From: Schistocephalus solidus
Taxonomy: Eukaryota; Platyhelminthes; Cestoda; Diphyllobothriidea; Diphyllobothriidae
DNA length: 64,000 bases
Assembly (NCBI GenBank): GCA_017591395.1
Contig: WEDG01000274.1
Span: 1-64,000, forward strand
Direction: 5' to 3'
Positions 1-10,975 of the stretch are shown in pieces. Positions within the stretch are counted from its first letter, which is position 1; each line of letters starts with the position of its first letter. The translations under genes and the position numbers were made by a program. The notes below the pieces were generated by a model. The model was not told the origin of the DNA and searched no databases. It saw only the letters and a program-made list of their open reading frames with translations.

Positions 1-386
1 TCATCAGTACGTCACATTCCTTGTGCAGTGAGGTACATAAACTAGTCAAACAATTGCGTAACACTCACTGATGTGGTTAGGATCTCACTCGATCCCATTT
101 GTCCGCCCGCCCGCCAGCTAGCTACTAGCGATAAACGAACGTTGTGTCATAGGACACGTACCACATATTTACCACAGATAAGATGCTAAGGGTGCAACAG
201 GCAAGACGCAGACAGCTGTTTTACGGTTGTAACCGATCATCAGTACGTCATATGCCTTGTGCAGTGAGGTACATAAACAAGTCAAACAAGTGCGTAACAC
301 TCACTGATGTGGTTAGGATCTCACTCGATCCCATTTATCCGCCCGCCCGCCAGCTAGCTACTGGCGATAAACGAACGTTGTGTCAT
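1..386. repeat. Direct tandem repeat, period 236 bp
   Basis: The block at 1-149 recurs almost unchanged at 237-386. It includes a GC-rich run of cgcc units followed by gccagctagctact. The two blocks are separated by about 87 bp of different sequence that is present once. The second block ends where FUT8-like 5' coding sequence begins. No protein is recognised; the open frame across 183-431 is an accident of the repeat. Confidence 0.85.
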
Positions 387-425
387 GTACCTCTAACGAA
401 AGGAGAATCGACTAGCCTCAGCCAT
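386..425 (-). pseudogene. FUT8-like gene, start-codon fragment (copy A1)
   Basis: The minus strand from the ATG at 425 encodes about 13 residues (MAEASRFSFR, then a stop) that match the start of the FUT8-like copies at 7066 and 30538. The fragment is cut off by the 236-bp tandem repeat. Sequence upstream of the ATG (towards higher coordinates) also matches the flanks of the other copies, so this is the 5' stub of a duplicated gene block and not a retrocopy. A stop replaces the codon after FSFR. It is not a functional gene. Confidence 0.7.
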
Positions 426-1800
426 CGTTGAGCGCACCCTGTTCAGTGCGTGAGAGTGCTCGCCATGCTGCCTTTAAGGTGGTCTAACTGAGGTGAATTC
501 AACTTTTAGTTATGCTTCTCTTGACCTACTTTATCTCGCCTAATGAATTGCTTGTTGAGAGATGCATTGTGCGGTTTCGTTTTGGCAGATTTGGCAAATC
601 GTTGTTTGTCAGGGGAATCATCATGCCATTTTCAGTTGGATTATGTGCGGCGTGCCAATAGTTCGAGGCGTTGCAGGCGCCTGTCCACTTTTTCACCTTC
701 ATTACACTTGAATCTTCCACTACCCTCTCAACGTACCAATTTATGATCTACCTGGGTCATCAATGTCTGAGGAAGAGCTGATTGGATGACAGGCTCACTG
801 GTCTGTAATCGATACTGTACCCTTTTTGCGTATCACACTGTGGAGGCAATCGGTCGCGGCGGGCGAACTCTCATCTTAACACAAGGTTATAGCGATTATA
901 ATTGGATGCTGGCTCAACGATGGAAAAACTGAATAGTTGGTCTAGACATGCAACGCAGCATGGGGTCATAACTCCTCTCTTAGCAAATTTCATTATGCAA
1001 ATCTTGAAACTCATATACGAATAACATTGAAAGGGGTCACTGCAACCTGTGATTCTATGTATCAAGTCGGTTAACATGCTGCGACTGTTTCGTTACGAAC
1101 AGTAGGAGTTGGATCCGATCTGCATCATTCTCAATTCCCTCTGCTGCTCTTTGGGTCAGACTGGAGGAACACAATGTTGGTCGAGTTGGTCGATCGTTAG
1201 TTTAATTTATCTGATGAGAGTAATAGGCAATGCCTTTGCAAACCCTATTCTTTACATGCGTGTGCGTCATATACAGTGTGTGGCTTTATTCCTGCAAGAT
1301 TGATAATCACTCGCAAACCGGCATCAACGCATGTACTAAAGCTTTGAAATATTAACGAACAACCTTAAGCGAAGTTAAAACTTAAAGTTACTATTAAACG
1401 TAATATTATTTTGTTGAGAAATACAAACTTTTCGATAAAGTTCTGGAAACTTTAAAAATCACTGTAAATGCGACGAATAAATTTAAATAGAATTTTCAGG
1501 TGATAGTGTAAGCATATCATTTTGTGTGTATTATTAGAACTCACCTTTCGTAAAATTTCTTTATTGATATTTATGATATTGGATTGCAATTGCTTTGAGG
1601 TTTTCCTTGAAGTACCGGTGAATATTTCACGATTTTCACTATTTTCACTCGATTGACAATATATTTGAAATGTGTACTAGGTGTTTATTAAAACCCTCAA
1701 AATAACATAGTTCTTAAAAGCATTTACCAAAGTAGTGTGCTTTTGGATATTCCTTCAAATGGACATGGCCATTTGCGTCATATTTGTAGATTCAACCTAA
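426..1800 (-). repeat. Duplicated 5' flank of FUT8-like genes, copy 1
   Basis: This non-coding block matches 7070-8340 and, from about 700 on, 17600-18420 (which has an internal deletion). The first about 300 bp also match the upstream region of the full copy at 30540-30780. Landmarks include gaggaagagctgattgga near 770, gaagctggctc-like stretches near 905 and ggagttggatccgatctgc near 1105. No open frame is shared by the copies. It may hold the promoter of the FUT8-like genes, but no TATA box or initiator was identified. Confidence 0.75.
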
Positions 1801-2576
1801 CATGGAAATTAATGGCCGGAAAAATAAAAGTCCACAACGAAAGCCGACAATAAATATGCCTAAGGTCACATAAAAAACGATTTGTCATAAGTTACTCGTT
1901 TAAAGAACGTGTAAAGTAGATACATCGCTGGTGAAAATATGGGCGCTAACCTTTTCCAAGGTAAATTCAAGGTGAAAGTGTGGCATTTAGATCGTTTTTG
2001 TGACTTTCCTAAAAATAAATGATAAATATTTTGCTGAAAACGAAATAACTCACTTTTTGCTTTATATTGGAGCCTTTTTGCTACATTTCTATACTTTAAT
2101 GCCCCGTTGTAGGACTGCAAATACTCAACATTGTATCCGAATATATACTAAGATTTTGCAAAAACTGCTAATATTCTGTCCATTTTGTTTCTAAATTCCT
2201 GAATACCGGAAACTAAATTATGCAAAAAAGTATCTTATCGCAGACTTCCAATTTAATATAGGTGTTTCTGTAGTCCTTCTCCGCAGTATCTCGTACTGTC
2301 TTCATGTTCATCGTATTGAAACATAAATACTTGTAAAAAGTTTAATCCTGCGTTTTGTGGCAAAAACGTCAGCAATTTGAACAAAATAATTTCCAAAGCT
2401 GAATCCTTTGCTTGCTTTTGGAAAAGAATGCGATTCTATACACTTAATTCCCGGATTTTCATTGAATTAAGATGCAAATTTCCAGTTTTCAAAGGGCTTT
2501 ATTTGAAACCTTCCTTACCTGTATTTTATGTTCTTTTTAGCATAATGCACAAATCACTGGACTATTTCCCTGATAT
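1801..2576. other. AT-rich stretch, nothing recognised
   Basis: AT-rich DNA with short open frames on both strands that overlap one another and show no protein character. No match to another block in the window was noticed. Confidence 0.5.
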
Positions 2577-2940
2577 GAAATATCACAGGTAATTTCTTTG
2601 ATGTCTAGCAACGGCCAATGTCACCCAAATCCTGCCTGTTTTCCTTGAATATATAAGACTGAACGTGTAGTTTTTTTTAGTAAAAGGCATTCCGCGACTC
2701 AAATCCACTCAACAAACCAAATTAACAAGACCAAATATACGCCAAAGCACTCTCGCAAATGTTGATCACTCGGTGCACGAGTTAGGTCATCTACTGTTCA
2801 TACACGTATCTTTACAATTTTTACCATTTCCGATAGTTGAATAGTATTCACACAATGTAAACAGCATTGGTTACAAACAAACAAACCCCCTGTCTGGAGT
2901 TGACTTAGTGTTTAGTTCGAGTTTAGTGTATCTAGGGAAA
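2577..2940. repeat. Partial copy of dispersed repeat R
   Basis: Matches 26220-26580 closely and 18415-18580 in its second half (landmarks: gatgtctagcaacggcca, and gtctggagttgacttagtg near 2893). It breaks off at about 2937 and is followed by a short segment shared with 19895-19960 (catatcctccctctcctc), after which FUT8-like sequence starts. Confidence 0.75.
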
Positions 2941-2989
2941 TGATTGACCGTGCACTTGGCTGGCATATCCTCCCTCTCCTCAGCCAATC

Positions 2990-3900
2990 CATCCGCTTTC
3001 AGACGTCTTGCGTCCTCCGCAAACCAAAAGATATAGATCCACTGTGATGGAAAACACGCCTTCGGCAGAAAAACGCCTTTTAATTATACTTCCATTTCGC
3101 TGTCGGTCAATCAATTCATACCTGGGGTATTGAGATTTAGCCTACTGGAATGCCGTCTCATTATCGGAAGACAAGTAGGCACATATTCGTGGAGACCAGT
3201 TGGCTGGGGTTGCGTTTTCTTCTTTCCAAACCATGTTCTGCTTCCTTGAGATGAGCATTTACTCCTCGAGTTTGTGAAAAGTTTCTTCACTTTTGACTTT
3301 GTTGGAACGACGCATACCCACAGTACCAAGTTAAGGCATCACGTGATGGCTCATCGCATTCCTTTGACCACTCTTTCGTTACGGCAGCTGTTAAATAATG
3401 ACTGCTTATGCTCGCAAGTGTAATTTCTAGATGAGGAATGGCTACCTGCCCTTTGGTGTGCATTTCGGTGCAGGCTGAAACGGTAGAAATAGTCTTTCTA
3501 TTCATCCTGCTCTAGTAGCAGAGTGCTGCCAGTTGCAAAGGCAACTGCAAATTTCGAAGCCAAATGCTGTGCAACACATTTCAAATCCATAAATGCCATA
3601 ACTCAGTTCTGCTAGCGCGAAACGACACCAACTGCGGTCTGGGGGATTCTGCAGCCTTGAAATCTGAGATCAGCGGGTCCACCGTCTGCAGACTTCTTGT
3701 GAGCTGATCACTGACTTTGTCTAGCAGAGTCCGTCTTGTCGTGAGCTGAAGTGTGGCTTGAAACAGGAGACCCTTTCAGTGTTTTACTGATTGATGCGTT
3801 TGGCTGCGGATAGAGAACTAAGTACTATTCAGCCTCGAAAATTCGTTGGCAGTTGAAAACGTCTCTCTTTTGAGTGCAGCTGGCTTTTTTGGACCTTGTT
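2990..3900 (-). pseudogene. FUT8-like pseudogene, subfamily B (copy B1)
   Basis: Read on the minus strand, this block aligns in patches with the full FUT8-like gene at 29048-30538. It includes the stretch around the second conserved catalytic region (codons for an SLWIYIF-like shadow and the HEDxxTWLP-like frame), the segment upstream of it, and the helical N-terminal part near 3600-3800. It is full of stops and frameshifts. It groups with the fragments at 27285-27560 and 31300-32190 because all three share the same 5' flank and diagnostic bases in the ctgcgaaacgacaccaact region. No product is expected. Confidence 0.7.
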
Positions 3901-4490
3901 CGGTTGAAGTATACTGATCAGATTTTAATATGTAAAACTTTTGCCGGGACTATGTAAGTCACCAGTAAAAGCCAAGATGTAAGGGATTTGACGTGTATCT
4001 TTTGCAGGCCACTTGTGATTTTGACGAGACGAAAGCCGACCGGAGATTACTTTTGCTGACCTCGCACTGCTTAGTGAATAATTTTGATTTAATCCGAGTT
4101 AGTTAACATTTCACCATGCCTAGTTCATTCAACTACCTCGATTGTACGTTTCAGTCAATTTTTTGTTTATTTTTGCGGTGGAGAAGTTGGTGTCCGATTG
4201 ATTGAATGGTATATCGTTTAACCGTGTAATTGAAGGAGACATGACATGTCATGCCATGACTTTCTAATACGAATGCTAGCTCAGTGGTTTCAGAAGCACA
4301 CCCTTAGTTATATTTTTCGGCACTTCTGGGATTTAAAAATACGTGCACCCAGGGGATTTAGGGATGACGTAACCACTTCACCAATTAGTTAGGGGTGGAG
4401 TACTTGTTTCATTTTTGCATTCAATTTTTTAAGATCGAGTGACAAGGACTGGGATCTTTCCCCCCTCCCTATGCTCTCCTTCGTTGACGG
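3900..4490. repeat. Subfamily-B FUT8 5' flank plus repeat S
   Basis: Positions 3890-4215 match 27586-27900 and 32215-32550 (landmark gccgggactatgtaagtcacc). Positions 4325-4490 match 10205-10370 (landmarks acgtgcacccaggggattta and cgagtgacaagg/tactgggatct). There is no shared reading frame in either part. Confidence 0.75.
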
Positions 4491-5095
4491 GGGCATCCAC
4501 CTTCGAAGTTACTTCCACAAGAAACCGCCACAACCACTGTCTGGCAGACCACTGCTGCTCAACCGGGTTTTCGGGTGACCGAAAGGCTCTTGTAGAAGGC
4601 CAATGGCGTCGTGGGGGGAGGAACCTTCTGCCCACAAAAGCCACAACACTTATCTGTCTTTAGCTGGCACGGGGACGGTGGGTGACCGATAGTCAGAGGG
4701 ATGCCAGAGATGCGCTTTACATCCACTTCCAATACCTCAAGTCAAGTCTGCAGTTGACTACAGGGTCATGTGTGATCAAGATAACGTCACAGGCAACCTT
4801 TTTTCGATTTAACACAATACACGGTCAACCAACTTCATCTGGAAAGCAGAAAGTTATCACAGGTTTCGGCTTTTTTAGTTTGCCAACTCTAAAGATGTGA
4901 CCGAAAGGGAAGCTGGATGAGAAAGCACCGTCGATACCATCTCATAAAACTAGTTCTTACAGGATTACCCAGTACACGCTCAGAAGCAGCGAGGAAACCA
5001 GGCTCTGAGTTTTGGTTCAACAGTGGCGGATTAGTCAGTACGACTGGGAGAGGCAAACTGTGAAAGAAAGTCAAGTGAAAGTTGTCTACAAACAG
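4491..5095. other. No recognised feature
   Basis: Overlapping short open frames lie on both strands at 4429-4663 and 4682-5074. None looks like a protein family and none is repeated elsewhere in the window. Confidence 0.4.
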
Positions 5096-5632
5096 TCAGA
5101 CCTGCGATTTCGCGAAAAAAATACTATCGTCACTAATGGTGGGACGCGTAGAGTTCGGGTTTCCGTGTGACGATTGCCCCATAAAGGACAACAGAATGTT
5201 TTGACAGCATAGTGTCATAATAAGTGAGTTAGAATCATGCGAGCCCATGTTACGGCTGGCTTGCAGTCTGAAGGGTCGTCCAGAGGCTCCAGTTGGTGGC
5301 AAGTGGAGTAAATATGTAACATCCTGCCCATTCTCCAAGCCTGTGCCTTTCGCTAATTCCCACGTACTACATATTCTTAATATCAGACAACATAAAGCGA
5401 ACCTGTTATTGCTGTGGTGAGCGTTGTGAATTCGGTTCACGCCTCGATGGTCGCTCATGAAACAACTCTCGTCTACAGATCCCCAAACCATAGCTCCTAA
5501 GCAAGCGTGGAAGAAGAAAAGAGTACTACCGTATTTTATCAGCGTATATAAGGCGATAAAAGGAACATAAGGTAATGTCCAAGGTCGAGCTGAAATTACA
5601 TCAATCAGATAGTGCCCTTGAGAGGTTGGCAT
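5096..5632 (-). CDS. Hypothetical open frame, 178 codons, unrecognised
   Basis: This uninterrupted minus-strand frame of 178 codons is longer than the background frames of the region. Residues about 15-55 are hydrophobic (a PWTLPYVPFIALYT stretch followed by a Phe-rich run), suggesting membrane segments; the rest is of mixed composition with several Cys and His. The hydrophobic start has a faint resemblance to the membrane entry region of P5-type ATPases, but this is a visual impression only. No splice sites, promoter or polyadenylation signal were assigned. It could be an exon, a relic or a chance open frame. Confidence 0.25.
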   Translation of the reverse strand: MPTSQGHYLIDVISARPWTLPYVPFIALYTLIKYGSTLFFFHACLGAMVWGSVDESCFMSDHRGVNRIHNAHHSNNRFALCCLILRICSTWELAKGTGLENGQDVTYLLHLPPTGASGRPFRLQASRNMGSHDSNSLIMTLCCQNILLSFMGQSSHGNPNSTRPTISDDSIFFAKSQV

Positions 5633-5714
5633 CTCGGCTGAGCTTCGAAAACCTCTGAGTGGTTAGGTTAACGTCATTCGCTGATAGAAACAGTTTTTAC
5701 GAATTAACATCTAC

Positions 5715-5905
5715 CTCGCGTTTGGCTTAACCCACTAATTAGTTATGTTGATGCCCAACGATACTTCATAAAAGTCATTCAAAAATGTTTTCCTATCGAA
5801 AGAAAAGAAAAAACAGTTTATCTGCAGACATTTGGAAGGCTATGCCTCGAAAAATGAATGAAAATACGTTTTTCTGAGACAGGATTCTACACGACTGACA
5901 GTTCA
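5715..5905. repeat. Short dispersed repeat at the FUT8 A2 truncation point
   Basis: Positions 5730-5850 match 12150-12265. The last part (gacaggattctacacgactgac, near 5879-5902) matches 13130-13158 and 22945-22973 inside the LINE-A blocks. Here the two halves are adjacent, whereas in the 12-13 kb block they are about 0.85 kb apart. The repeat joins directly to truncated FUT8-like coding sequence. Confidence 0.65.
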
Positions 5906-7066
5906 TAGGCAAGCGTGCAAATGTTGGAGCTGTCTGTGCAGACAAGGAAGTCAGCTGCAACCAATAGATATAGATCCACAGTGATGGCAATCATTCATAC
6001 CTGGGGTATTTAGATTTGGCCTCTTGTAAAACTTAAGCATCATCGGAAGCCAGGTAGACGCGTCTTCGTGGAGACCAGGAGGGTGGGCTTACACTGCCTG
6101 TTTCCAAACTATATTTCATCTCCTTTAGATCGAAAAAGCGTTCAACGTGGAACATGTATTCTTCCACTGCATGACTTTTTGCTTCTTTGATGAGTTTATC
6201 AGTACGACGCACATGTATGCTGCCAATTGGTTTGTCATATACCTCGCCATGCAAACCTCTCCGCATATTCTGCAATTCCATTTCTATGGCCTGTCGCAAG
6301 TCCGGATGTGCTGGGCGGAGAATGCAGCCCAGCAGATGTCCACGGTACCACGGGAAGGGATCTCCTACTGCGTCAGTCAATTTCGGAAGTTCGTTTTCTA
6401 TAAGTTCGATTTCGGATTGCCATGCGGCATGCCTTTGTGAGCAGTTTGAAAATGGCAGAAATAAGTCCTTCTAGTCATTGTGTTGTAAGAGCAGACAGTG
6501 ATTGTTTGCAAATGCATATTACAACTTGAGTGCCATGTGGTGTGAGACACATTCAAGTACACAGCTGTAACGCAGTTCTGCCAGAATAAAAAGAGATCGA
6601 CGACAATCTGGAGGATTCTGTATCCTGGAAATCTGATCACGCAATTCTGAGCTCAGTGCATCCACCGTCTGACGTTTGCTTTCACCCTGACTACTGAGTT
6701 TATTGAGCAAAATCAGTCGGGCTGTGAGCTGAAGTGTGGCTTGAGACAGGAGACTGTTTAAATGTCTTATAGACGGGGATGATAGATAGCGGTTTGGAAA
6801 AAGGCATTATTCAGCCTCCACAGTTCATTTACGATTGAGCGCGCTTGTCTGAGAACCGCATCGTGCTTCGCCGGTTTTCCTTCGGTCGGAGTAGGATCAT
6901 CGAACGACATCGTCTGAAGTTGAGTCCGAAGCGAGAGCAGGGACCAAGAAAGATTGAGATGCAACAGAAGACCGAAAATCAGCAAAGTAAAGCACAGAAT
7001 AACACAGGCTCGTTTGGCTACTTTCATGTTCCTGCAACGAAAGCAGAACCGACTAGCCTCTGCCAT
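5906..7066 (-). pseudogene. FUT8-like pseudogene, subfamily A (copy A2), 3'-truncated
   Basis: It starts at the ATG at 7066 (MAEASRFCFRCRN) and closely follows the full copy: signal-anchor segment (VAKRACVILCFTLL), helical stem, the NPPDCRR / SHHMALKL region (6519-6710), then GDPFPWYRGHLLG and the donor-site motif HVRRTDK (6033-6380). It is split over at least three frames, so insertions and deletions have broken it near 6770, 6500 and 6035. It stops at about 5906 inside the TGSSN-like region, so the last catalytic part and the SH3-like end are missing. It was once a type II Golgi fucosyltransferase; it is not expected to make enzyme now. Confidence 0.85.
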
Positions 7067-7069
7067 CGT

Positions 7070-8340
7070 TGAGAACACCTTGTTAAGTGCTCGAGAGTGC
7101 CTGTCATGCTTCTTTTGACCTACTTTATCTCGCCAAATGAATTGCTCGTTGCGAGCTGCATTGTGCGGTTTCGCTATGGCAGAGTTGGCGAAGCATTGAT
7201 TGCCAGGAGAATCGTCATGCAATTTTCAGTTGGATGGTGTGCGGCGTGCCAATAGTTCGAGGTGTTGGAGGCGCCTTCCACTTTTTCCCCCTTCATTACA
7301 CTTGAAACTTCCACGACCCTCTTAACGTCGTGGCTTGAATTTTACCAATTGATGATCTACCTGGGTCATCTTGTGTCTGAGGAGGAGCTGATTGGAGGAC
7401 GGTCTCACTGATCTGTAATCGATACTGTACCCTTTTCGCGTGTCGCACTGTGGAGGCAATCGGTTGCGGCGTTCGAACGCTCATCTTGTCACAAGGTTGT
7501 AGCTATTTTAATTGGAAACTGGCTCAATTATGGAAACTGAAAAGTTCGTCAACACATGCGACGCAGCTAAGCAAGTTTCAATAAGCGAATCTCGTACCTC
7601 AAATACAGTGCCTATACGGGTAACATGGGAAGGGGTGGCTGCAATCTGGGATTCTATGTATCATGTCGGTTAACATGCTGCGATTGTTAATATATGCATT
7701 CAACTGTTTCCGTTACGAAAATTAGGAGTTGGATCCGATCTGCTTCATTTTCAATTCCCTCTACTGTTCTTCGGTTCAGACTGAAGGAGCACAAGGTTGG
7801 TATTGGCAGTTGATTCTTAGTTTAATTTATCTGGTAAGAGTAATATGCAATGCCTTTGTAAACCCTACCCTTTACATGGTGGTGCGTCATATACGGTGTG
7901 TGGCCTTACTTCTGTAAGATTCATAATCACTCGCAAACTGAATCAACTAATGTACTAAAGCTTTGAAATATTAATTAACAACCTTAAACGAAATTAAAAC
8001 CTAAAGTAAATGTTTAAAGTAATATTTTTTTGAGGAATGCTTACTTTTCGAAAATCACTTTAAATGTGACGAATAAATTTAAATAGAATTTTCCGGTGAC
8101 ATTGTAAGCATAACATTTTGTGTCTATTACTGGAACTAACTTTTCATAAAATTTCTTTATTGATATTTCTGATATTGGATAAAAATTTGTTTTAGGACGT
8201 CTTTGATCTACCGGTGAATATTTCACGATTTTCACTGTTTTCCCTCGATTAACAATATATTTGGATTCTGTTCTAGTTGTTTATTAAAACCTCAAAAATA
8301 ACATAGGTTTTAAAGCATTAACCGAAATTGTGTGCTTTTT
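7070..8340 (-). repeat. Duplicated 5' flank of FUT8-like genes, copy 2
   Basis: Matches 426-1800 along nearly its full length, with small indels, and 17600-18420 in part. It lies immediately upstream of copy A2 and supports duplication of gene plus flank as one unit. Confidence 0.8.
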
Positions 8341-8429
8341 GATATTCATATTTGTAGATTCAGCAAACACGAAAACGTATTGCTCAAAAAAATTTAAAGT
8401 CTACAGCAAAAACCAACAGTACATATGCG

Positions 8430-9133
8430 CTAAGTCCTCGGACGCGCATGCCGTCAACACCAGGACTGGTTTGACGACAATGACGCCGACATCAGCAACC
8501 TACTCGCATAAAGCCTACATGGACCTTCGGATTCATGCCACCAAAGCAGCCTACTTCATATGCCGCCGCCTTGTACAGCAAAGGCTGCGGGAGATGCAGG
8601 ACGCCTGGATGGTCCGAAAGGCTGAGGAAATCCAGGGGTATGCGGACCGCAATGAAATGAAAAACTTTTTCAAAGATATCAAGGCCGTCTACGAACCGTG
8701 GTTCAAGGGGAGCGCACATCTACTTACCTACTCCTGACAGAGAAATCCGAAATTCTGAAGCGCTGGACAGAGCACTTCAGAAGTGTTCTTTATTCCTCAT
8801 CAACCGTCTCCGATGCTGCCATTCACCGGCTCCCTAAAGTGGGAACAAACAGTGACCTGGATCTGTCACCTTCCTTACCAGAAACCATTCGGGCCTTGCA
8901 GTAGATTTCCAGCGGTAAAACATCCGGATTCGACACAATGCCCCCAGAGGTTTAAAAGCACGGTGGGCCCCGGCTGAGGTCGAAACTCACAACACTCTTC
9001 CAGGAGATGTGGCGCCAAGGACAAGTTCCTCGGGATATCAAAGACTCGACCATCGTCCATCTCTACAAGCGGTGGGGGAACCGGCAACTCTGTGATAACC
9101 ACATGCAAAATGTTGCTCAGCAGCAAAATTTAT
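8430..9133 (+). mobile_element. LINE fragment, lineage B copy 1 (EN-RT linker and start of RT)
   Basis: Plus-strand frames read in order KAAYFICRRLVQQRLREMQD, then LTEKSEILKRWTEHFRSVLY, then KDSTIVHLYKRWGNRQLCDN. This is the region between endonuclease and reverse transcriptase and the first RT motif of a common animal non-LTR retrotransposon group (an RTE/CR1-type polyprotein by my recollection; clade not assigned). At least two stops or frameshifts interrupt it, and the element is cut before the catalytic YxDD motif. A second copy at 20925-22155 is longer at the 5' side and shorter at the 3' side. Confidence 0.85.
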
Positions 9134-9240
9134 AAGACGTGACAAGGGGCTATGTTTCGAGTATTGCTCGTCTCGGATATAACTTTTTGACTCGATCTTA
9201 GAGGTGTAAGCAGTCTAAGATTGCACATTTAATCTTTTTT
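9134..9240. repeat. Dispersed repeat T, first part
   Basis: Matches 33742-33840 (landmark ctcgtctcggatat). It abuts the truncated LINE. Confidence 0.6.
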
Positions 9241-10204
9241 TAAGACATCACAAGTGCTCATTTTCTTAGCAATGCCGCCTAAAGCATTCATTGTCAAATT
9301 ATACACAGGACATTCTATGCTTTTTCCTTTCCATTTTATTTCCCTTGTAATTTTATTGGCTCGATGATGAGTTTAAAAAACATATGTTTGCCGACTTTAC
9401 TTTTTTACAGTCACAAAAGTTTATCATTGGCAAAAATGTCACAAATTTGAAAAAAAAATTTTTAAACTGAATTCATCCTCTTGTTCCCGAAAAATGTTAT
9501 TTCTCTTACCTGCATTTCCATGATTCTGGTGAACGCAAAACCAGACTTTCTATTCTATGAGAGGATATATTTAAAATTTCTCTGGATTATTCGTTTATAG
9601 TACAACGTGCACATATAAGAGCTTTCGATTTGTAGCTTTTAATGGCGTAGCAAAATTACCGACTATCCAGAAACATAGGATTTGGCCCCGATTTCCCTTC
9701 AATAAACAGACTTTAAGTGAACTCTTCATTAGATGACCATCAACTCTGTGCCATACTTCAACCTAAAATGTCGATCTTAACGTTTCATGAGCTAGGCTAT
9801 CTACTGTAGGGCTCCCAATTTGCGCAATGGATGTGAGCTTTGGTGTATACTTCATTAGGAGCAGTTAAGAACGTAAACAAAATACGAGACTATTTTAAAG
9901 GACATTTCATGGTTTTAAGGTTATAAGTATTTTCAACACGAGAAAGTTTTTCAGTTTTAAATAATATGTTTGATAGGGTGCTATCAAATATATTTGAATG
10001 TATAATGGCATAGGAAATCAATATAAAGCTGCACAATATAATAACCCTGTTTAAGTAATGGATTCAAGTCGAAAAAGGCATCGCAGAATTTAGGGTATGT
10101 TTAAATGACATCGGTAATTGATTGTGGTCCTAGTTATTGGGTTAGCCGTTCTCCTGGTTTACGCTGAAATGTACCAATCAGTGGCTTCAGTAGCATGCCC
10201 TTCA
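9241..10204. other. AT-rich, nothing recognised
   Basis: No coding frame of note. The stretch near 10020-10140 (aataaccctgtttaagtaatggattcaa) resembles 11870-11960 and 12430-12460, suggesting another small dispersed repeat. Confidence 0.4.
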
Positions 10205-10370
10205 GTAATGTTATGTGTGATTAAAAATACGTGCACCCAGGGGATTTAGGGATGACGCAACCATTTCAGCAATTAGTCAGAGGTGGAGTTTTTGCTTCAT
10301 TTTGCAATCAATTTTCAAACATCGAGTGACAAGTACTGGGATCTTCCCCCCTCCCCACGTCCTCCTTCGT
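10205..10370. repeat. Dispersed repeat S, second copy
   Basis: Matches 4325-4490 with scattered substitutions (landmark acgtgcacccaggggattta). Confidence 0.7.
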
Positions 10371-10481
10371 TGCAATTGTGATGTCTGTGAATATTTTTTC
10401 CGTTTTGATAACATGTAAGGCATAAGGTAGGTATCGAGTTTGAGCCTGTATATCTGTTGGCAAATAAGATGACGGTTTCAC

Positions 10482-10975
10482 GTGCAAACAGGTTGTCTCA
10501 AGTTATCCCAGCTTAAGAATGGATACTCCAGTCAGCCTGGAATGTTTCAATGTAGTGAACCAATACACTGCGGAAGCAGATGGCTGATTAAGAAAAGGCG
10601 GTTCGGAAGATGTTGGTCAATTCACACGTCGACAGCCCGAAGGCAATCCCGAATAATGAAACTACTTCGAGATTCAGGTAGGTATGAGGCTGCCACCACG
10701 ACGATTGGTTACGGTCGCCGACTCGAATAGTTGCCCAGGTTCCAAACTGAAGAACCGGCCATCTGAGAGTAAGTGAAAGTTCGAGAACAAGACGCAGGAT
10801 CAACGCACCCTAATCCTCGATAATGAGGGCTTCAAACACTACTGATTCTTTTTTGCTATAGTACCATTCTTGAACATCAAATGTACGTGCCCAGCGTGTG
10901 TTCCGACTTTCGTTTTCGAATCTTCCAACTACAGAATTCGTAAAAGTGTCAAAACAACATACTAAGGAAAATCAC
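10482..10975. repeat. Dispersed repeat T, main part, copy 1
   Basis: Matches 34128-34620 over its whole length (landmark cagcctggaatgtttcaatg). The small plus-strand frames differ between the copies by frameshifts, which argues against a conserved protein. Confidence 0.8.

Noticed and set aside
4429..4663. Pair of opposite-strand open frames of about 70 codons
   Set aside because: Mutual shadows in a locally GC-rich stretch, partly inside repeat S; no protein features.
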